Source: Pectobacterium versatile
Lineage (GTDB): Bacteria; Pseudomonadota; Gammaproteobacteria; Enterobacterales; Enterobacteriaceae
Direction: 5' to 3'
Assembly: GCF_020166435.1 (NCBI RefSeq)
Contig: NZ_JAINZP010000008.1
Span: 1 to 64,000 of the forward strand
Length of the DNA: 64,000 nucleotides
The notes below the pieces were generated by a model. That model saw only the letters and a list, made by a program, of their open reading frames with translations, was not told the DNA's origin and ran no database searches. A program made the translations under genes and the position numbers. Shown one piece after another: positions 18,407 through 27,540 of this stretch (its first letter is position 1; every line of letters begins with the position of its first letter).

Positions 18407-19819
18407 TTAGTCCGCGGCAACAGCCTGTTTTTTCCGACGAATAAACTGATAAGCAATAGCCAGAGCAATGAACCACAGTGGCGTGACAATAAGTGCTTGC
18501 CGTGTATCTGGCTGTAAGGTTAATAGCACAATAACAAAGGCGAAAAAAACTAGGCATACCCAGCACATAAAAAACCCCCACGGCATTTTATATGATGATG
18601 TGGCATGTAACTGAGGACGCTTTCTACGATATGTAAGGTAAGAACACAGAATGATACTCCAGATGAACATGAATAAAATCGCGGAGACGGTAGTAACAAG
18701 CGTAAAAACGGTCATCACATTTGGAATCAGATAGATCAACACCACACCTGAAAGCAAGCAAATACAGGAAAACATCAGTCCAGTTGAAGGAACTGCACGT
18801 TTAGATAGCATACCAAAACGTTTTGGTGCATCGCCTTGTTTGGCTAGGCCAAAAAGCATGCGACTGGTCGAGAATACACCGCTATTGGCTGAGGATGCCG
18901 CTGATGTTAGTACAACGAAATTGATCATGCTGGCAGCCGCAGGTAAGCCGACAAGCACAAACATTTCTACGAAAGGACTACGCTCCGTTGTAATCGCACT
19001 CCACGGTGTTACTGACATAATCATAATTAACGCAAAAACATAAAACATGATGATGCGAATCGGGATCGCGTTAATCGCGCGAGGCAACACCACTTTTGGG
19101 TTTTTAGTTTCAGCGGCAGTAGTCCCTACCAGTTCGATACCAACAAAAGCGAATACAGCTATCTGGAACCCAGCAAAGAAACCACTTATACCTTTAGGAA
19201 ACATGCCACCATCGTTCCACAGGTTGGTAAAAGAGGCGACGTTTCCTGATGGAGAAGAGAATTGCATCATAACTAGTGCGACGCCAACCACGATTAACGC
19301 GACAATAGCCACAATTTTTATCATCGCGAACCAGAATTCCATTTCGCCAAACAGTTTCACGGTTGCCAGATTTAACGTAAGCAGTAGCAGAACGCAGAGC
19401 AAGGAAGAAATCCACTGCGATAAATCAGGGAACCAAAACTGAGAGTAGGCACTAATGGCCACGACATCGGCAATACCGGTTACAACCCAACAGAACCAAT
19501 AAGTCCAGCCAGTAAAAAAACCAGCCCATGGCCCAAGTAAGTCGGCGGCGAAATCACTGAACGATTTATAGTTGAGATTGGAGAGTAACAGCTCTCCCAT
19601 AGCCCGCATGACGAAAAACAGCATAAAACCAATGATCATATAAACAAATATGATCGAAGGGCCAGCCATGCTGATTGTTTTTCCTGAGCCCATAAACAGC
19701 CCAGTACCGATCGCTCCGCCGATGGCGATAAGCTGGATATGACGATTAGTCAGATTCCGTTGCAGTCCCTCTCCTTGTTCAGGTGTGAGATCTGCGGCTT
19801 CTTTTGATTGTTCGACCAT
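18407..19819 (-). CDS. cycA: D-serine/D-alanine/glycine transporter CycA
   Basis: A proton-coupled amino-acid permease of the APC superfamily in the inner membrane. The 470-residue, 12-helix protein is nearly collinear with E. coli CycA: NLTNRHIQLIAIGGAIGTGL, GSGKTISMAGPSIIFVYMI, GTTAAETKNPKVVLPRAIN and SAASSANSGVFSTSRML are all present. Helix 1 contains the unwound GGAIGTG substrate motif. It stands alone between the iraP-like gene and tRNA-Lys, without an operon partner. Confidence 0.93.
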   Translation of the reverse strand: MVEQSKEAADLTPEQGEGLQRNLTNRHIQLIAIGGAIGTGLFMGSGKTISMAGPSIIFVYMIIGFMLFFVMRAMGELLLSNLNYKSFSDFAADLLGPWAGFFTGWTYWFCWVVTGIADVVAISAYSQFWFPDLSQWISSLLCVLLLLTLNLATVKLFGEMEFWFAMIKIVAIVALIVVGVALVMMQFSSPSGNVASFTNLWNDGGMFPKGISGFFAGFQIAVFAFVGIELVGTTAAETKNPKVVLPRAINAIPIRIIMFYVFALIMIMSVTPWSAITTERSPFVEMFVLVGLPAAASMINFVVLTSAASSANSGVFSTSRMLFGLAKQGDAPKRFGMLSKRAVPSTGLMFSCICLLSGVVLIYLIPNVMTVFTLVTTVSAILFMFIWSIILCSYLTYRRKRPQLHATSSYKMPWGFFMCWVCLVFFAFVIVLLTLQPDTRQALIVTPLWFIALAIAYQFIRRKKQAVAAD

Positions 19820-20112
19820 TTAGTACACTTTCCTGTTTCTGTCTGTGATGTTTTTTTGAGCTCTTTGGCCGCTCTCGTTTGCGAAAATTAAAACGGATAA
19901 GATAGCGCAACCACAGTACTTATTACAGCGGATGTCTGAGATAACTAGGCATAAAAAGGTGGATAATGATGCATAGTAATGCTGTATGTTTTTGCTCTAA
20001 AATGAAGAGGGTATTCACGATGAAAAGCAAAGATATACCGACTGGGCAGACTAACAAAATTGCTAACTGCTAACAACGCAATTATCGCGTATTAAAAATT
20101 AATATGAAGTGT

Positions 20113-20141
20113 TTGACAGGTGCTCTTGGGAAGAGAATAAT
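20113..20141 (+). promoter_or_regulatory. sigma-70 promoter of tRNA-Lys
   Basis: TTGACA, 17 bp, AATAAT: consensus -35 and near-consensus -10, ten bases before the tRNA 5' end. The remaining 19820-20112 upstream of cycA shows nothing else I can name. Confidence 0.75.
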
Positions 20142-20150
20142 CATCCCGTT

Positions 20151-20226
<76 letters not shown>

Positions 20227-20503
20227 ACAAACCACCATTTTTTAGTCTAACTTTTTCGTTAAATTTAATATATTTATTAAATTAATCATTACCACTTATT
20301 TTCTTCTTTTCTTAATAAATAAGATGCTCTCTAAATAACTTTTCACATTATCGTTCTACTTTATGCAATCAAATATCCACATATTTACCATGTTGTAAGA
20401 ACACTTCTTTTCCCAAATTTATCTGAACGCCAGATATATCGGGGTACGTCGGTGAACCCAATAGCACGGTTCACCGAGCGACGGAATTCTCTCTATGGTA
20501 CTA

Positions 20504-21094
20504 TTAATGACCGTATTTAAAATTAAAGCCTAATGCATCCCCTGTGGTGCCGTATTCGCGGAAGTTGTATATCAGAGGCTTCCATTTTGACGAGTCGATG
20601 ACATCATTTGAGCCTAATAACTCGCTGTCCACCCAGACATTCACAATATCCAGCTCGACAAGAATAAAACGACCTTTGTCTGTCGTGCCGACTGTCTTAC
20701 ACTCTGCCTGGATAGGGCATTCAATAACCCGAGGCGGGGTAATATCGGTAGAGGCTTCAGTATGGAGCCCTACTTTGGAGAATTTATCGTGGCATATCTG
20801 AACCCCCCATTTTATCTGACCTTCAGATAACGTATCACTTCCGGTCAATTTACCGAGCGCTTCAACCTTCTCCCAAAGTTTATAATCAGGAATATTGACA
20901 ACGACATCAGAACCAGATAGTAAATTACTGTGAGTTTTACTTCCCTTGCTGACACCGATAATAATTTTATCGCCAAGAGAGATTGACGATGATATAGAAG
21001 CAACATTGATATTTTCGCTGTTATTATCCGTTGTCGTCACAAGGAAAACTGGGAATCCATAATAAAATGAACTTGGTTTTACATTCTTTTTCAT
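20504..21094 (-). CDS. flavin reductase-like FMN-binding protein
   Basis: A 196-residue split-barrel flavin reductase/flavoredoxin-type protein: PVFLVTTTDNNSENINVASI, SISLGDKIIIGVSKGSKTHS with the conserved N-L (SNLL) and DVVVNIP, and the loop EALGKLTGSD. It would bind FMN and reduce it or pass electrons to a partner; the partner is not identifiable here. The sequence is more AT-rich than neighbouring core genes. It is divergent from yeaR, with 378 bp between them, and may be accessory. Confidence 0.7.
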   Translation of the reverse strand: MKKNVKPSSFYYGFPVFLVTTTDNNSENINVASISSSISLGDKIIIGVSKGSKTHSNLLSGSDVVVNIPDYKLWEKVEALGKLTGSDTLSEGQIKWGVQICHDKFSKVGLHTEASTDITPPRVIECPIQAECKTVGTTDKGRFILVELDIVNVWVDSELLGSNDVIDSSKWKPLIYNFREYGTTGDALGFNFKYGH

Positions 21095-21395
21095 TTTGGT
21101 TCTGACCTCATCATAGAGTGATATTATACTTTCACATTTTTACTCTGCTAGTTTCTCTTTAACAATAACCATAATTGAGTATCGGTGATGGTATTTTTTA
21201 ATTTACCATGCCTAATAAGTAGGTTATTAGAAAATAACTTAATGTTACTATTCCATAATGTTAGTTTTTACATCTATTTTTATGATGATAAAAATAACCG
21301 AAATAATAAACACTGTCTCTCAGTAATACAGCCTTTCTACGGCGTGTTTCAGTATTGTAAAAATTAACTAGCAAAAAATAATTCACAAGCGCCAA

Positions 21396-21418
21396 AAGAG
21401 GTATATGATATGCATCAT
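21396..21418 (+). promoter_or_regulatory. NsrR-type operator upstream of yeaR
   Basis: The 23-bp stretch consists of AAGAGGTATAT, G, ATATGCATCAT. Against the NsrR consensus of inverted 11-mers (AAGATGCATTT and AAATGCATCTT) 18 of 22 positions agree. E. coli yeaR-yoaG is repressed by NsrR and activated by nitrate through NarL, so conservation is expected. The site is 55-77 bp before the yeaR ATG. The rest of 21095-21472 shows nothing else I can name. Confidence 0.6.
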
Positions 21419-21472
21419 ATTATTTTTTCCTTCCCACTCGTAGCATGGCTGGGTAAAACATGAGGTTTAAAC

Positions 21473-21805
21473 ATGGAACGAATTGTAATACCAGCGAATT
21501 ATATTCACACCCGCACCACTCCGTTTTGGACCAAGGACACAGCACCGGTGTCTATCTGGCAGCGCCATTTGGATGCAGGAACACGGCAAGGCGTTTACCC
21601 TCGTTTGTGCGTGATGCAAGGGAGGGTTCGTTATTATGGCTATGCCGATGAGACAAGTCCTGAGCCCGTTGAAACGCTGACTATCGAAGCCGGACAATTT
21701 GGCATATTCCCCCCAGAAAAATGGCACAGAATTGAAGTGTTGTCTGATGATACGTTATTCAACGTAGATTTTTATGTCGATCCAAAAATTCTGATAGAAG
21801 GCTGA
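21473..21805 (+). CDS. yeaR: DUF1971 protein YeaR, nitrate/NO-responsive
   Basis: A 110-residue cupin-like protein (family shared with the TehB-associated tellurite domain). It follows E. coli YeaR closely: NYIHTRTTPFWTKDTAP, RQGVYPRLCVMQGRVRYYGY and EAGQFGIFPPEKWHRIEVLS. Its function is not established; in E. coli it is induced by nitrate and nitric oxide and linked to NO stress. The yoaG gene follows after 10 bp with its own ribosome site, so the two form an operon. An NsrR-type operator lies upstream. Confidence 0.9.
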   Translation: MERIVIPANYIHTRTTPFWTKDTAPVSIWQRHLDAGTRQGVYPRLCVMQGRVRYYGYADETSPEPVETLTIEAGQFGIFPPEKWHRIEVLSDDTLFNVDFYVDPKILIEG

Positions 21806-21815
21806 GGTAAAAAGA

Positions 21816-22154
21816 ATGACAACTGAAAATAAAGGATACTCATTAGCACTCTTGAATCGCGGCAATAACGTAAAAGCAGAAAAAACTTATCTTAAACCGA
21901 TGGCTTTTTATGTACCGGAATTCGCTGCTGGCGCGGTTTCTGAACTGATTGACGACTTGGCATTAACCGGCGAAAATAATAACGATTTTTTGCTTACCGT
22001 AATCAATAATAACAACGGCGTATCCGTTGATAAAGACTTCTCCACGCTTGCAGAACTGAAAGATAAGACGGTTTCTTCTGAAGCAGTAAAAGAACTGGTT
22101 AATATCGTGCGTGGTTACGATGCAGATGAAGAAACGAACGTCTGCGGCTGGTAA
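21816..22154 (+). CDS. yoaG: YoaG-like DUF1869 protein with two tandem repeats
   Basis: The C-terminal half (NNNNGVSVDKDF, VKELVNIVRGYDADEETNV, CGW) matches the 60-residue E. coli YoaG, including the CGW end. The protein has 112 residues, and the N-terminal half (YSLALLNRGNNV, KPMAFYVPEFAAGAVSELID) also aligns with YoaG and with the C-terminal half, so the chain looks like a tandem duplication. E. coli YoaG forms a dimer, so a fused single-chain dimer is plausible. It shares the yeaR operon; function unknown. Confidence 0.8.
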   Translation: MTTENKGYSLALLNRGNNVKAEKTYLKPMAFYVPEFAAGAVSELIDDLALTGENNNDFLLTVINNNNGVSVDKDFSTLAELKDKTVSSEAVKELVNIVRGYDADEETNVCGW

Positions 22155-22302
22155 AACGACATAGCATCATCATAATTCATGCTGTTTTTCATGCAACTCC
22201 AATTATTTAAGATTTAGCGGTTAATACAGCCATACTCATTTAAAAAAATAGGCGCTGGATGTCTTTTGACTTAACAAGCGCCCCCTGTGCCCTACGCCAG
22301 AC

Positions 22303-22321
22303 GAAAGACGAAAGACGAAAG
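22303..22321 (+). repeat. short tandem repeat (GACGAAA)
   Basis: GACGAAA occurs nearly three times in a row in the yoaG-dgcP gap. The two genes converge here; no coding frame crosses it. Confidence 0.6.
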
Positions 22322-22346
22322 AACATAATGACACCCGCACAGGCAC

Positions 22347-23393
22347 TTAACGCTGTGCAGTGATGACATCAAAAGCACTATCTTGAACTTTTTTCCGCGT
22401 AACTTTATTAGCGTACATTGCAGCATCTGCTCGGCGGATCACGCCATCAGGTTCATCAACGGAAGGGTCTGCCGTGATGATCCCCATGCTTGCACCTAAA
22501 TAGTCAATGCTGACCGTACCGAGCGGATAATTCCCCTGCAACAGCGGCATAATACTGTCTCTGAAGGAAGAAATGACATGCTCGCTTTCTCCCAATGCAA
22601 TTTCTACCATCCGAGCAAAAACAAATTCATCACCGCCGAGTCTCCCGACAACATCTCCCGAGTTGCCCCACGTTAATAAGCGCTGACTCACCTCTTGTAA
22701 GAAGATATCACCCGCTTCATGGCCGAATTGATCGTTAATTTTCTTAAAACCATCGAGGTCAATGAATACCATCAACACCTGCTGATTATCATTCTCGGCC
22801 TGAGAAAATAGGGCTTCCAGAGAGTAAAAGACGCCTCGGCGGTTAAGCACCCCAGTAAGCGAATCGGTGTAAGAGTACTCATGTAACGCGGCATTCGCGG
22901 CCGTCAATTGTTGCACCAACCACTCTTTTTGCACCTGCTGAGCAATAAGCTGGGCGAATAAACTCAGGATTTGTTCGCCTTTGGTCGTCAGCGGTTTATG
23001 GTCGGAACTTGCTGCGCAGAGAGTACCGTATAATTGTCCATCATCCATACGCACCGGCGTGCTAGCATAAGTCATAATACCCAGTACTTTCGCCGCCTGC
23101 GAATCACCCCAGCATTCGGCCACATTCGGCGTATAACTTTGCCCTTCGTCCAGCGCACGTTTGCACAGCGTGTCATGCCACGGAACCGATATCCCTTCAG
23201 GGATATCGAGCGTTTTGGTATTGTGAGCAAACAGAATATTTTGGAAACCCGCTTCGGTATCAACCTGTGTCAGGTACGTCGATTCCAGGTCGGTGACCAG
23301 TTCCAGCATGACCAGTAACTGGCGAACCAACCCCTCGAAAGAAGCCTCTGAACGTAATGCGCCCGAAAGGTGAGAAAGCAAATTATCAGTCAT
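22347..23393 (-). CDS. dgcP: GAF-GGDEF diguanylate cyclase DgcP
   Basis: A 348-residue cytoplasmic cyclase making c-di-GMP from two GTP. The N-terminal GAF domain (about 20-165) carries the YeaP pattern (GLVRQLLVMLELVTDLESTY, LYGTLCAASSDHK). The GGDEF domain (about 180-345) has SYTDSLTGVLNRRG, IDLDGFKKINDQFGHEAGD and an intact GGDEF active site (RLGGDEFVFA). Family resemblance and position next to yeaR-yoaG both match E. coli yeaP/dgcP. It converges on yoaG. What the GAF domain senses is unknown. Confidence 0.87.
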   Translation of the reverse strand: MTDNLLSHLSGALRSEASFEGLVRQLLVMLELVTDLESTYLTQVDTEAGFQNILFAHNTKTLDIPEGISVPWHDTLCKRALDEGQSYTPNVAECWGDSQAAKVLGIMTYASTPVRMDDGQLYGTLCAASSDHKPLTTKGEQILSLFAQLIAQQVQKEWLVQQLTAANAALHEYSYTDSLTGVLNRRGVFYSLEALFSQAENDNQQVLMVFIDLDGFKKINDQFGHEAGDIFLQEVSQRLLTWGNSGDVVGRLGGDEFVFARMVEIALGESEHVISSFRDSIMPLLQGNYPLGTVSIDYLGASMGIITADPSVDEPDGVIRRADAAMYANKVTRKKVQDSAFDVITAQR

Positions 23394-23650
23394 AACAATA
23401 AATCCTAACGGAGTATATTTTTAAATAAAAAAAACAATTAATTAACATATTATGTGGCGTACTTCAAAATGCCATCTGTGTAAACTGATTATAGCTACTA
23501 TGATCTCTTCATGTTACAGAAATCATACACGCCTTTCGTCTCTCGCAGGCCGTAAGGAAACCGTCCGCACCACGCTCTCTCCTAGAGAGTCAGTATGTTG
23601 ACCTCTATCACGATAGTGAATAAACCGCGTTAATGAGATTGCAAACAAGA

Positions 23651-23669
23651 GTGATTATCATATATTGTT
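23651..23669 (+). promoter_or_regulatory. possible Fur box upstream of fbpA
   Basis: TGATTATCAT matches nine of ten central positions of the Fur consensus TGATAATCAT; the outer arms are weak. It lies about 80 bp before the start of an iron-uptake operon. The rest of 23394-23742 holds nothing else I recognise. Confidence 0.4.
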
Positions 23670-23742
23670 TTAGTCACCTGCCGAAAATATCTCCTTATTT
23701 TATTCATTTACGCATCACATTCACTCTGGAGAAGATAATAAC

Positions 23743-24792
23743 ATGTCAAAAACGCTGTCTGTTCTGCGCAAAAAAGTACGCCTGCTGACGCTGGCCTCAT
23801 CGATAATGGTTGCCTATGCCCTGCCTGCTGCTGCCGCAGATGACTCTCTGACGCTTTACACCACGCGTGAACCCGGCCTGATTCAGCCGCTGCTGGATGC
23901 GTTCACCAAAGAGACGTCGGTTAAAGTCAATACCGTGTTCATCAAGGACGGCATGTTGGAACGTGTGAAGGCAGAAGGCCAGAACTCACCGGCTGACCTG
24001 CTGATGACGGTTGATGCCGGTAACCTGATCGATCTGGTAGACGCCGGTGTCACGCAGCCGATTCAGTCCAGTGCATTAACCGAGGCTATCCCGGCAGCGC
24101 TGCGTGACAAAGATAACCAATGGTTTGGTCTGTCGATGCGATCTCGCGTGCTCTATGCAGAAAAATCACTGCCGCTGACCGGCATTACTTACGAAAATCT
24201 GGCCGATCCGAAATGGAAAGGCAAAGTGTGTATCCGCGCGGGTCAACACCCTTACAATACCGCACTGGTTGCCGCGATGATTGCCCACCACGGTGAAGCC
24301 AAAACCGAAACCTGGCTGCGCGGTGTGAAAGACAATCTGGCGCGTAAAGCCACCGGTGGTGACCGCGACGTTGCGCGCGATATCCTCGGCGGCATCTGCG
24401 ATGTAGGTCTGGCGAACTCTTATTATGTCGGCCACATGAAGAACGCCAAAGAAGGCACCGACGCCCGCAAATGGGGCGATGCCATCAAAGTCGTTCAGCC
24501 TACCTTTGAAAACGGAGGCACACACGTCAATATCAGCGGTGCAGCCGTTGCACGTCACGCGCCGCATAAAGATCAAGCCGTGAAATTGATGGAATATCTG
24601 GTCTCCGCGCCGGCTCAGCAGATCTACGCACAGGCAAACTATGAATATCCGGTTCGCAAAGGCGTCACGCTGGATTCCACCATTAGCAGCACGATTGGTG
24701 ACGTTACTGTGGATAGCATTCCGCTAACCGACATCGTTAAATTCCGTAAACAGGCCAGTCAGTTGGTAGATAAAGTTGGATTCGATCAATAA
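23743..24792 (+). CDS. fbpA: ferric-iron ABC transporter, periplasmic binding protein
   Basis: A 349-residue periplasmic Fe3+-binding protein of the FbpA/SfuA/YfuA type. The signal peptide is basic then hydrophobic and ends ALPAAAADD. DSLTLYTTREPGLIQPLLDA opens the mature fold. The paired tyrosines of the iron site are in LANSYYVGHMK. It delivers iron to the permease encoded next. GGAG upstream of the ATG supports the start. A possible Fur box precedes it, fitting iron repression. Confidence 0.88.
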   Translation: MSKTLSVLRKKVRLLTLASSIMVAYALPAAAADDSLTLYTTREPGLIQPLLDAFTKETSVKVNTVFIKDGMLERVKAEGQNSPADLLMTVDAGNLIDLVDAGVTQPIQSSALTEAIPAALRDKDNQWFGLSMRSRVLYAEKSLPLTGITYENLADPKWKGKVCIRAGQHPYNTALVAAMIAHHGEAKTETWLRGVKDNLARKATGGDRDVARDILGGICDVGLANSYYVGHMKNAKEGTDARKWGDAIKVVQPTFENGGTHVNISGAAVARHAPHKDQAVKLMEYLVSAPAQQIYAQANYEYPVRKGVTLDSTISSTIGDVTVDSIPLTDIVKFRKQASQLVDKVGFDQ

Positions 24793-24808
24793 GACCGGTT
24801 CGTCAACC

Positions 24809-26473
24809 ATGCGCGGCGCCTTCGGGCGGCCGCGCCTCTTTTTTTCTCCGCTTCGCATCGCTGCTGTTGTCATTGCTCTCGGCGTACTGGCTCCGCTGGT
24901 TTCCCTGCTTTGGCTAGCCGCTGGCGCGGGCGTCGGCCATTGGGATCACCTGATGCGCTACGTGCTGCCCGATGCCGCACTCAACACGCTGATTCTGCTC
25001 GTCGGCGTAGGTGTGCTCGTCATGGTGATTGGTGCAGGCTGCGCCTGGCTGGTGACGGCATTTGATTTCCCCGGCAGACAGTTCGTTAGCTGGGCGCTGC
25101 TGCTGCCGCTGGCGATGCCAACCTATATTGTCGCTTTTGCCTGGCTCGATCTGCTGCATCCTATAGGGCCGATTCAGGAAGCGATCCGCAGTGTGCTGGG
25201 CTATGACAGCCCGCGTCAGTTCCGCCTGCCGGATCTGCGCTCCATGACGGGCGCTATTCTGCTGCTCGGGCTGGTGCTCTATCCGTACGTTTATCTGACG
25301 ATGCGTGCGATGTTTATCAGCCAGCCCGCACACCTGCTGGAAGCCGCACGCACGCTGGGGTTGAGCGCAACAGGTACCTTCCTGCACGTTGCCCTACCGA
25401 TGGCGCGCCCTGCGCTGGCCGTTGGCACCAGCCTGGCCTTGCTGGAAACACTAAATGATATTGGCGCCTCCGAATTCCTTGGGGTCAATACGCTGACCGT
25501 GACGGTTTACACTACCTGGGTCACCCGTTCGGATTTACCCGCCGCCGCGCAGATTGCCTGCACGATGCTGACGGTCGTCATCCTGCTGCTGACGCTGGAG
25601 TATTACGGCCGGAAAAACCAGCGCTACGGCACCAGCCGACAGATGCGCGGCATTCTGCCCGCCCCGTTGAAAGGGGTACGCGCCTGGCTGGCAACCGGTG
25701 CGACCGCGTTGCCTATCCTGTTCGGCTTCATCGCTCCTGCCCTCTTTCTGGCATGGGAAAGCGCTAAGCGGCTGGGCGATAGCGTGACGATCTCCGCAGG
25801 CCTGATACAGTCATTGCAGAACTCACTTCTGCTGGCCGTTGGCGTCACGCTGGTCGTCACGTTCGTCAGCCTGATTATTGCGTGGTATGCCCGTCATTCC
25901 GCCATCGCTGACCGTTCACCGGAACGCCGTCGCACCCTATTGAGAATTGCCTCGCTGGGCTATGCTGTACCCGGTACGGTACTGGCGATTGGCATGCTGA
26001 CGCCCGGTATGGCGACGGATAATTTTCTCGCTGAATTGATAGGTTATAAGGGATTGCCGCTGCTTTCCGCCGGTATCCTGCTGGTAATCTGCTGCGCCAT
26101 TCGCTTTATGGCGATTGGGATTGGTGCGCTTGATGCCGGGCTGACGCGCATTCCCCCCGTAATGGAACAGGCATCGCGCCTGCTGGGCGAAAGTGAATTC
26201 GTCACCTTTTTCCGCGTACACCTTCCCCTGCTGCGCCCCGCACTGGTGACCAGTGCGCTGCTGGTGTTTGCTGATGCAATGAAAGAGCTCCCCGCTACGC
26301 TGCTGCTGCGCCCCGTCAATTTCGAAACGCTGGCGACCGTTCTGTATGCCGAAGCCGCCAGAGGCACCTACGAAGAAGGCGCGATTGCCGCACTGCTGAT
26401 TGTACTGGCGGGTACGCTCCCCGTTGTCCTGCTGGCTCGCAGTCAGCTAAAAACGTCGGTTGAGAAAGAATGA
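24809..26473 (+). CDS. fbpB: ferric-iron ABC transporter permease
   Basis: An inner-membrane permease of about 554 residues with two homologous halves of six helices each, the FbpB/SfuB arrangement. Each half has an ABC-permease EAA loop (EAARTLGLSATGTFLHVALP and EQASRLLGESEFVTFFRVHL). I favour the ATG at 24809; an in-frame TTG at 24776 would overlap fbpA by 17 bp. Neither has a strong ribosome site, so coupling to fbpA is likely. The ATPase gene follows after 21 bp. Confidence 0.88.
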   Translation: MRGAFGRPRLFFSPLRIAAVVIALGVLAPLVSLLWLAAGAGVGHWDHLMRYVLPDAALNTLILLVGVGVLVMVIGAGCAWLVTAFDFPGRQFVSWALLLPLAMPTYIVAFAWLDLLHPIGPIQEAIRSVLGYDSPRQFRLPDLRSMTGAILLLGLVLYPYVYLTMRAMFISQPAHLLEAARTLGLSATGTFLHVALPMARPALAVGTSLALLETLNDIGASEFLGVNTLTVTVYTTWVTRSDLPAAAQIACTMLTVVILLLTLEYYGRKNQRYGTSRQMRGILPAPLKGVRAWLATGATALPILFGFIAPALFLAWESAKRLGDSVTISAGLIQSLQNSLLLAVGVTLVVTFVSLIIAWYARHSAIADRSPERRRTLLRIASLGYAVPGTVLAIGMLTPGMATDNFLAELIGYKGLPLLSAGILLVICCAIRFMAIGIGALDAGLTRIPPVMEQASRLLGESEFVTFFRVHLPLLRPALVTSALLVFADAMKELPATLLLRPVNFETLATVLYAEAARGTYEEGAIAALLIVLAGTLPVVLLARSQLKTSVEKE

Positions 26474-26494
26474 AAATCATGAGGAAGAGTCAAG

Positions 26495-27184
26495 GTGTCT
26501 GAGGCTACACTCGTTCTGAATAATGTCCACGTCGCCTACGGGCACAAGCATAATGTTCATCACGTGCTGAACGGTTTTTCCATGGAAGTTGCCGCCGGTG
26601 AACTGGCCTGCCTGTTGGGTGCATCAGGATGCGGTAAAACCACGGCTTTACGCGCAATTGCGGGTTTTGAGCACCTGACTCAGGGAACGATTCACGTCGG
26701 CGGGCGCTGCGTGGCGGGCCCGGAAGTGCATCTGCCGCCGGAACAGCGCAACGTCGGGATGGTATTTCAGGACTATGCCCTGTTTCCCCATCTGACCGCC
26801 GCGCAGAATATTGCCTTTGGCCTGAGAAAACAGTCGAAGGATCTCCAGCAGTCGCGCGTGCGCGCCATGCTTGAGCTGGTCGATCTCGTCTCGCTGGCAC
26901 AGCGCTATCCGCATGAAATGTCCGGCGGACAGCAGCAGCGTATTGCACTCGCGCGGGCGCTAGCCCCGCAGCCCGCCGTCCTGCTGCTAGACGAACCGCT
27001 ATCCAGCCTCGACCCCGACAGCCGAAAACGGCTGGGACAGGAAGTACGCGACATCCTACGCGATGCCGGACAAACCGCGCTTCTGGTCACACACAGCGAA
27101 CAGGAAGCCGAGCTAATGGCCAGCCATATTGGTTATTTGAAAGCAGGCAAGCTCGATAATATTTCGGTGACCCGAGACGTCTGA
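26495..27184 (+). CDS. fbpC: ferric-iron ABC transporter ATPase, short form
   Basis: Starts at GTG 26495 with AGGAAGAG upstream. Walker A is GASGCGKTTALRAI, the Q-loop follows at FQDYALFPH, the signature is MSGGQQQRIALARAL, Walker B LLLDEPLSSLD and the H-loop LLVTHSEQE, so the ATPase is complete. At 229 residues it lacks the C-terminal TOBE regulatory domain of typical FbpC proteins of about 340-350. The frame closes cleanly, so a short form is more likely than a truncation. Last gene of the operon. Confidence 0.87.
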   Translation: MSEATLVLNNVHVAYGHKHNVHHVLNGFSMEVAAGELACLLGASGCGKTTALRAIAGFEHLTQGTIHVGGRCVAGPEVHLPPEQRNVGMVFQDYALFPHLTAAQNIAFGLRKQSKDLQQSRVRAMLELVDLVSLAQRYPHEMSGGQQQRIALARALAPQPAVLLLDEPLSSLDPDSRKRLGQEVRDILRDAGQTALLVTHSEQEAELMASHIGYLKAGKLDNISVTRDV

Positions 27185-27261
27185 TTCAGGTGGTTCATCC
27201 CTGACAAGATGGGAAATAATGAGTATGATTAAATCCTATCGGTATGTTAAAGGGGTAGACA

Positions 27262-27540
27262 ATGAGAACAACACAGCAGATGAGTATAACGCTGCCAAAT
27301 GAAATGGCTGCGCAGGTGAAAGCCCGAGTTGCCCGCGGTGAATACGCGTCAGAAAGTGAGGTTATTCGGGAAGGACTTCGAGCGCTGATTGCACGCGATA
27401 ATGCAGTAGAGAATTGGCTGCAGGAACAAGTCGTTCCCGCCTGGAACGCGCTGCAACGCGGTGAAACAGAAAGCCTCAGCAGTAGCGACATTAGGAACAG
27501 ATTAAAAGCCGAGTTCAGGAAGATGACCGGAGAAGAGTAA
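27262..27540 (+). CDS. ParD-family antitoxin
   Basis: A 92-residue ribbon-helix-helix protein: the strand QQMSITLPNEMAAQVKARV and helix ASESEVIREGLRALIAR form the DNA-binding domain, and the charged C-terminal tail would wrap the toxin. It should neutralise the ParE-type toxin encoded next and repress the pair's promoter. AAAGGGG lies upstream of the ATG. The stop overlaps the toxin start by one base, typical of type II pairs. Confidence 0.85.
   Translation: MRTTQQMSITLPNEMAAQVKARVARGEYASESEVIREGLRALIARDNAVENWLQEQVVPAWNALQRGETESLSSSDIRNRLKAEFRKMTGEE

Noticed and set aside
24914-25387. 157-codon minus-strand frame in the iron permease gene
   Set aside because: Shadow of fbpB, whose membrane helices and EAA loops are unmistakable.
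26505-26948. 147-codon minus-strand frame in fbpC
   Set aside because: Opposite a complete ABC ATPase; no coding signs of its own.
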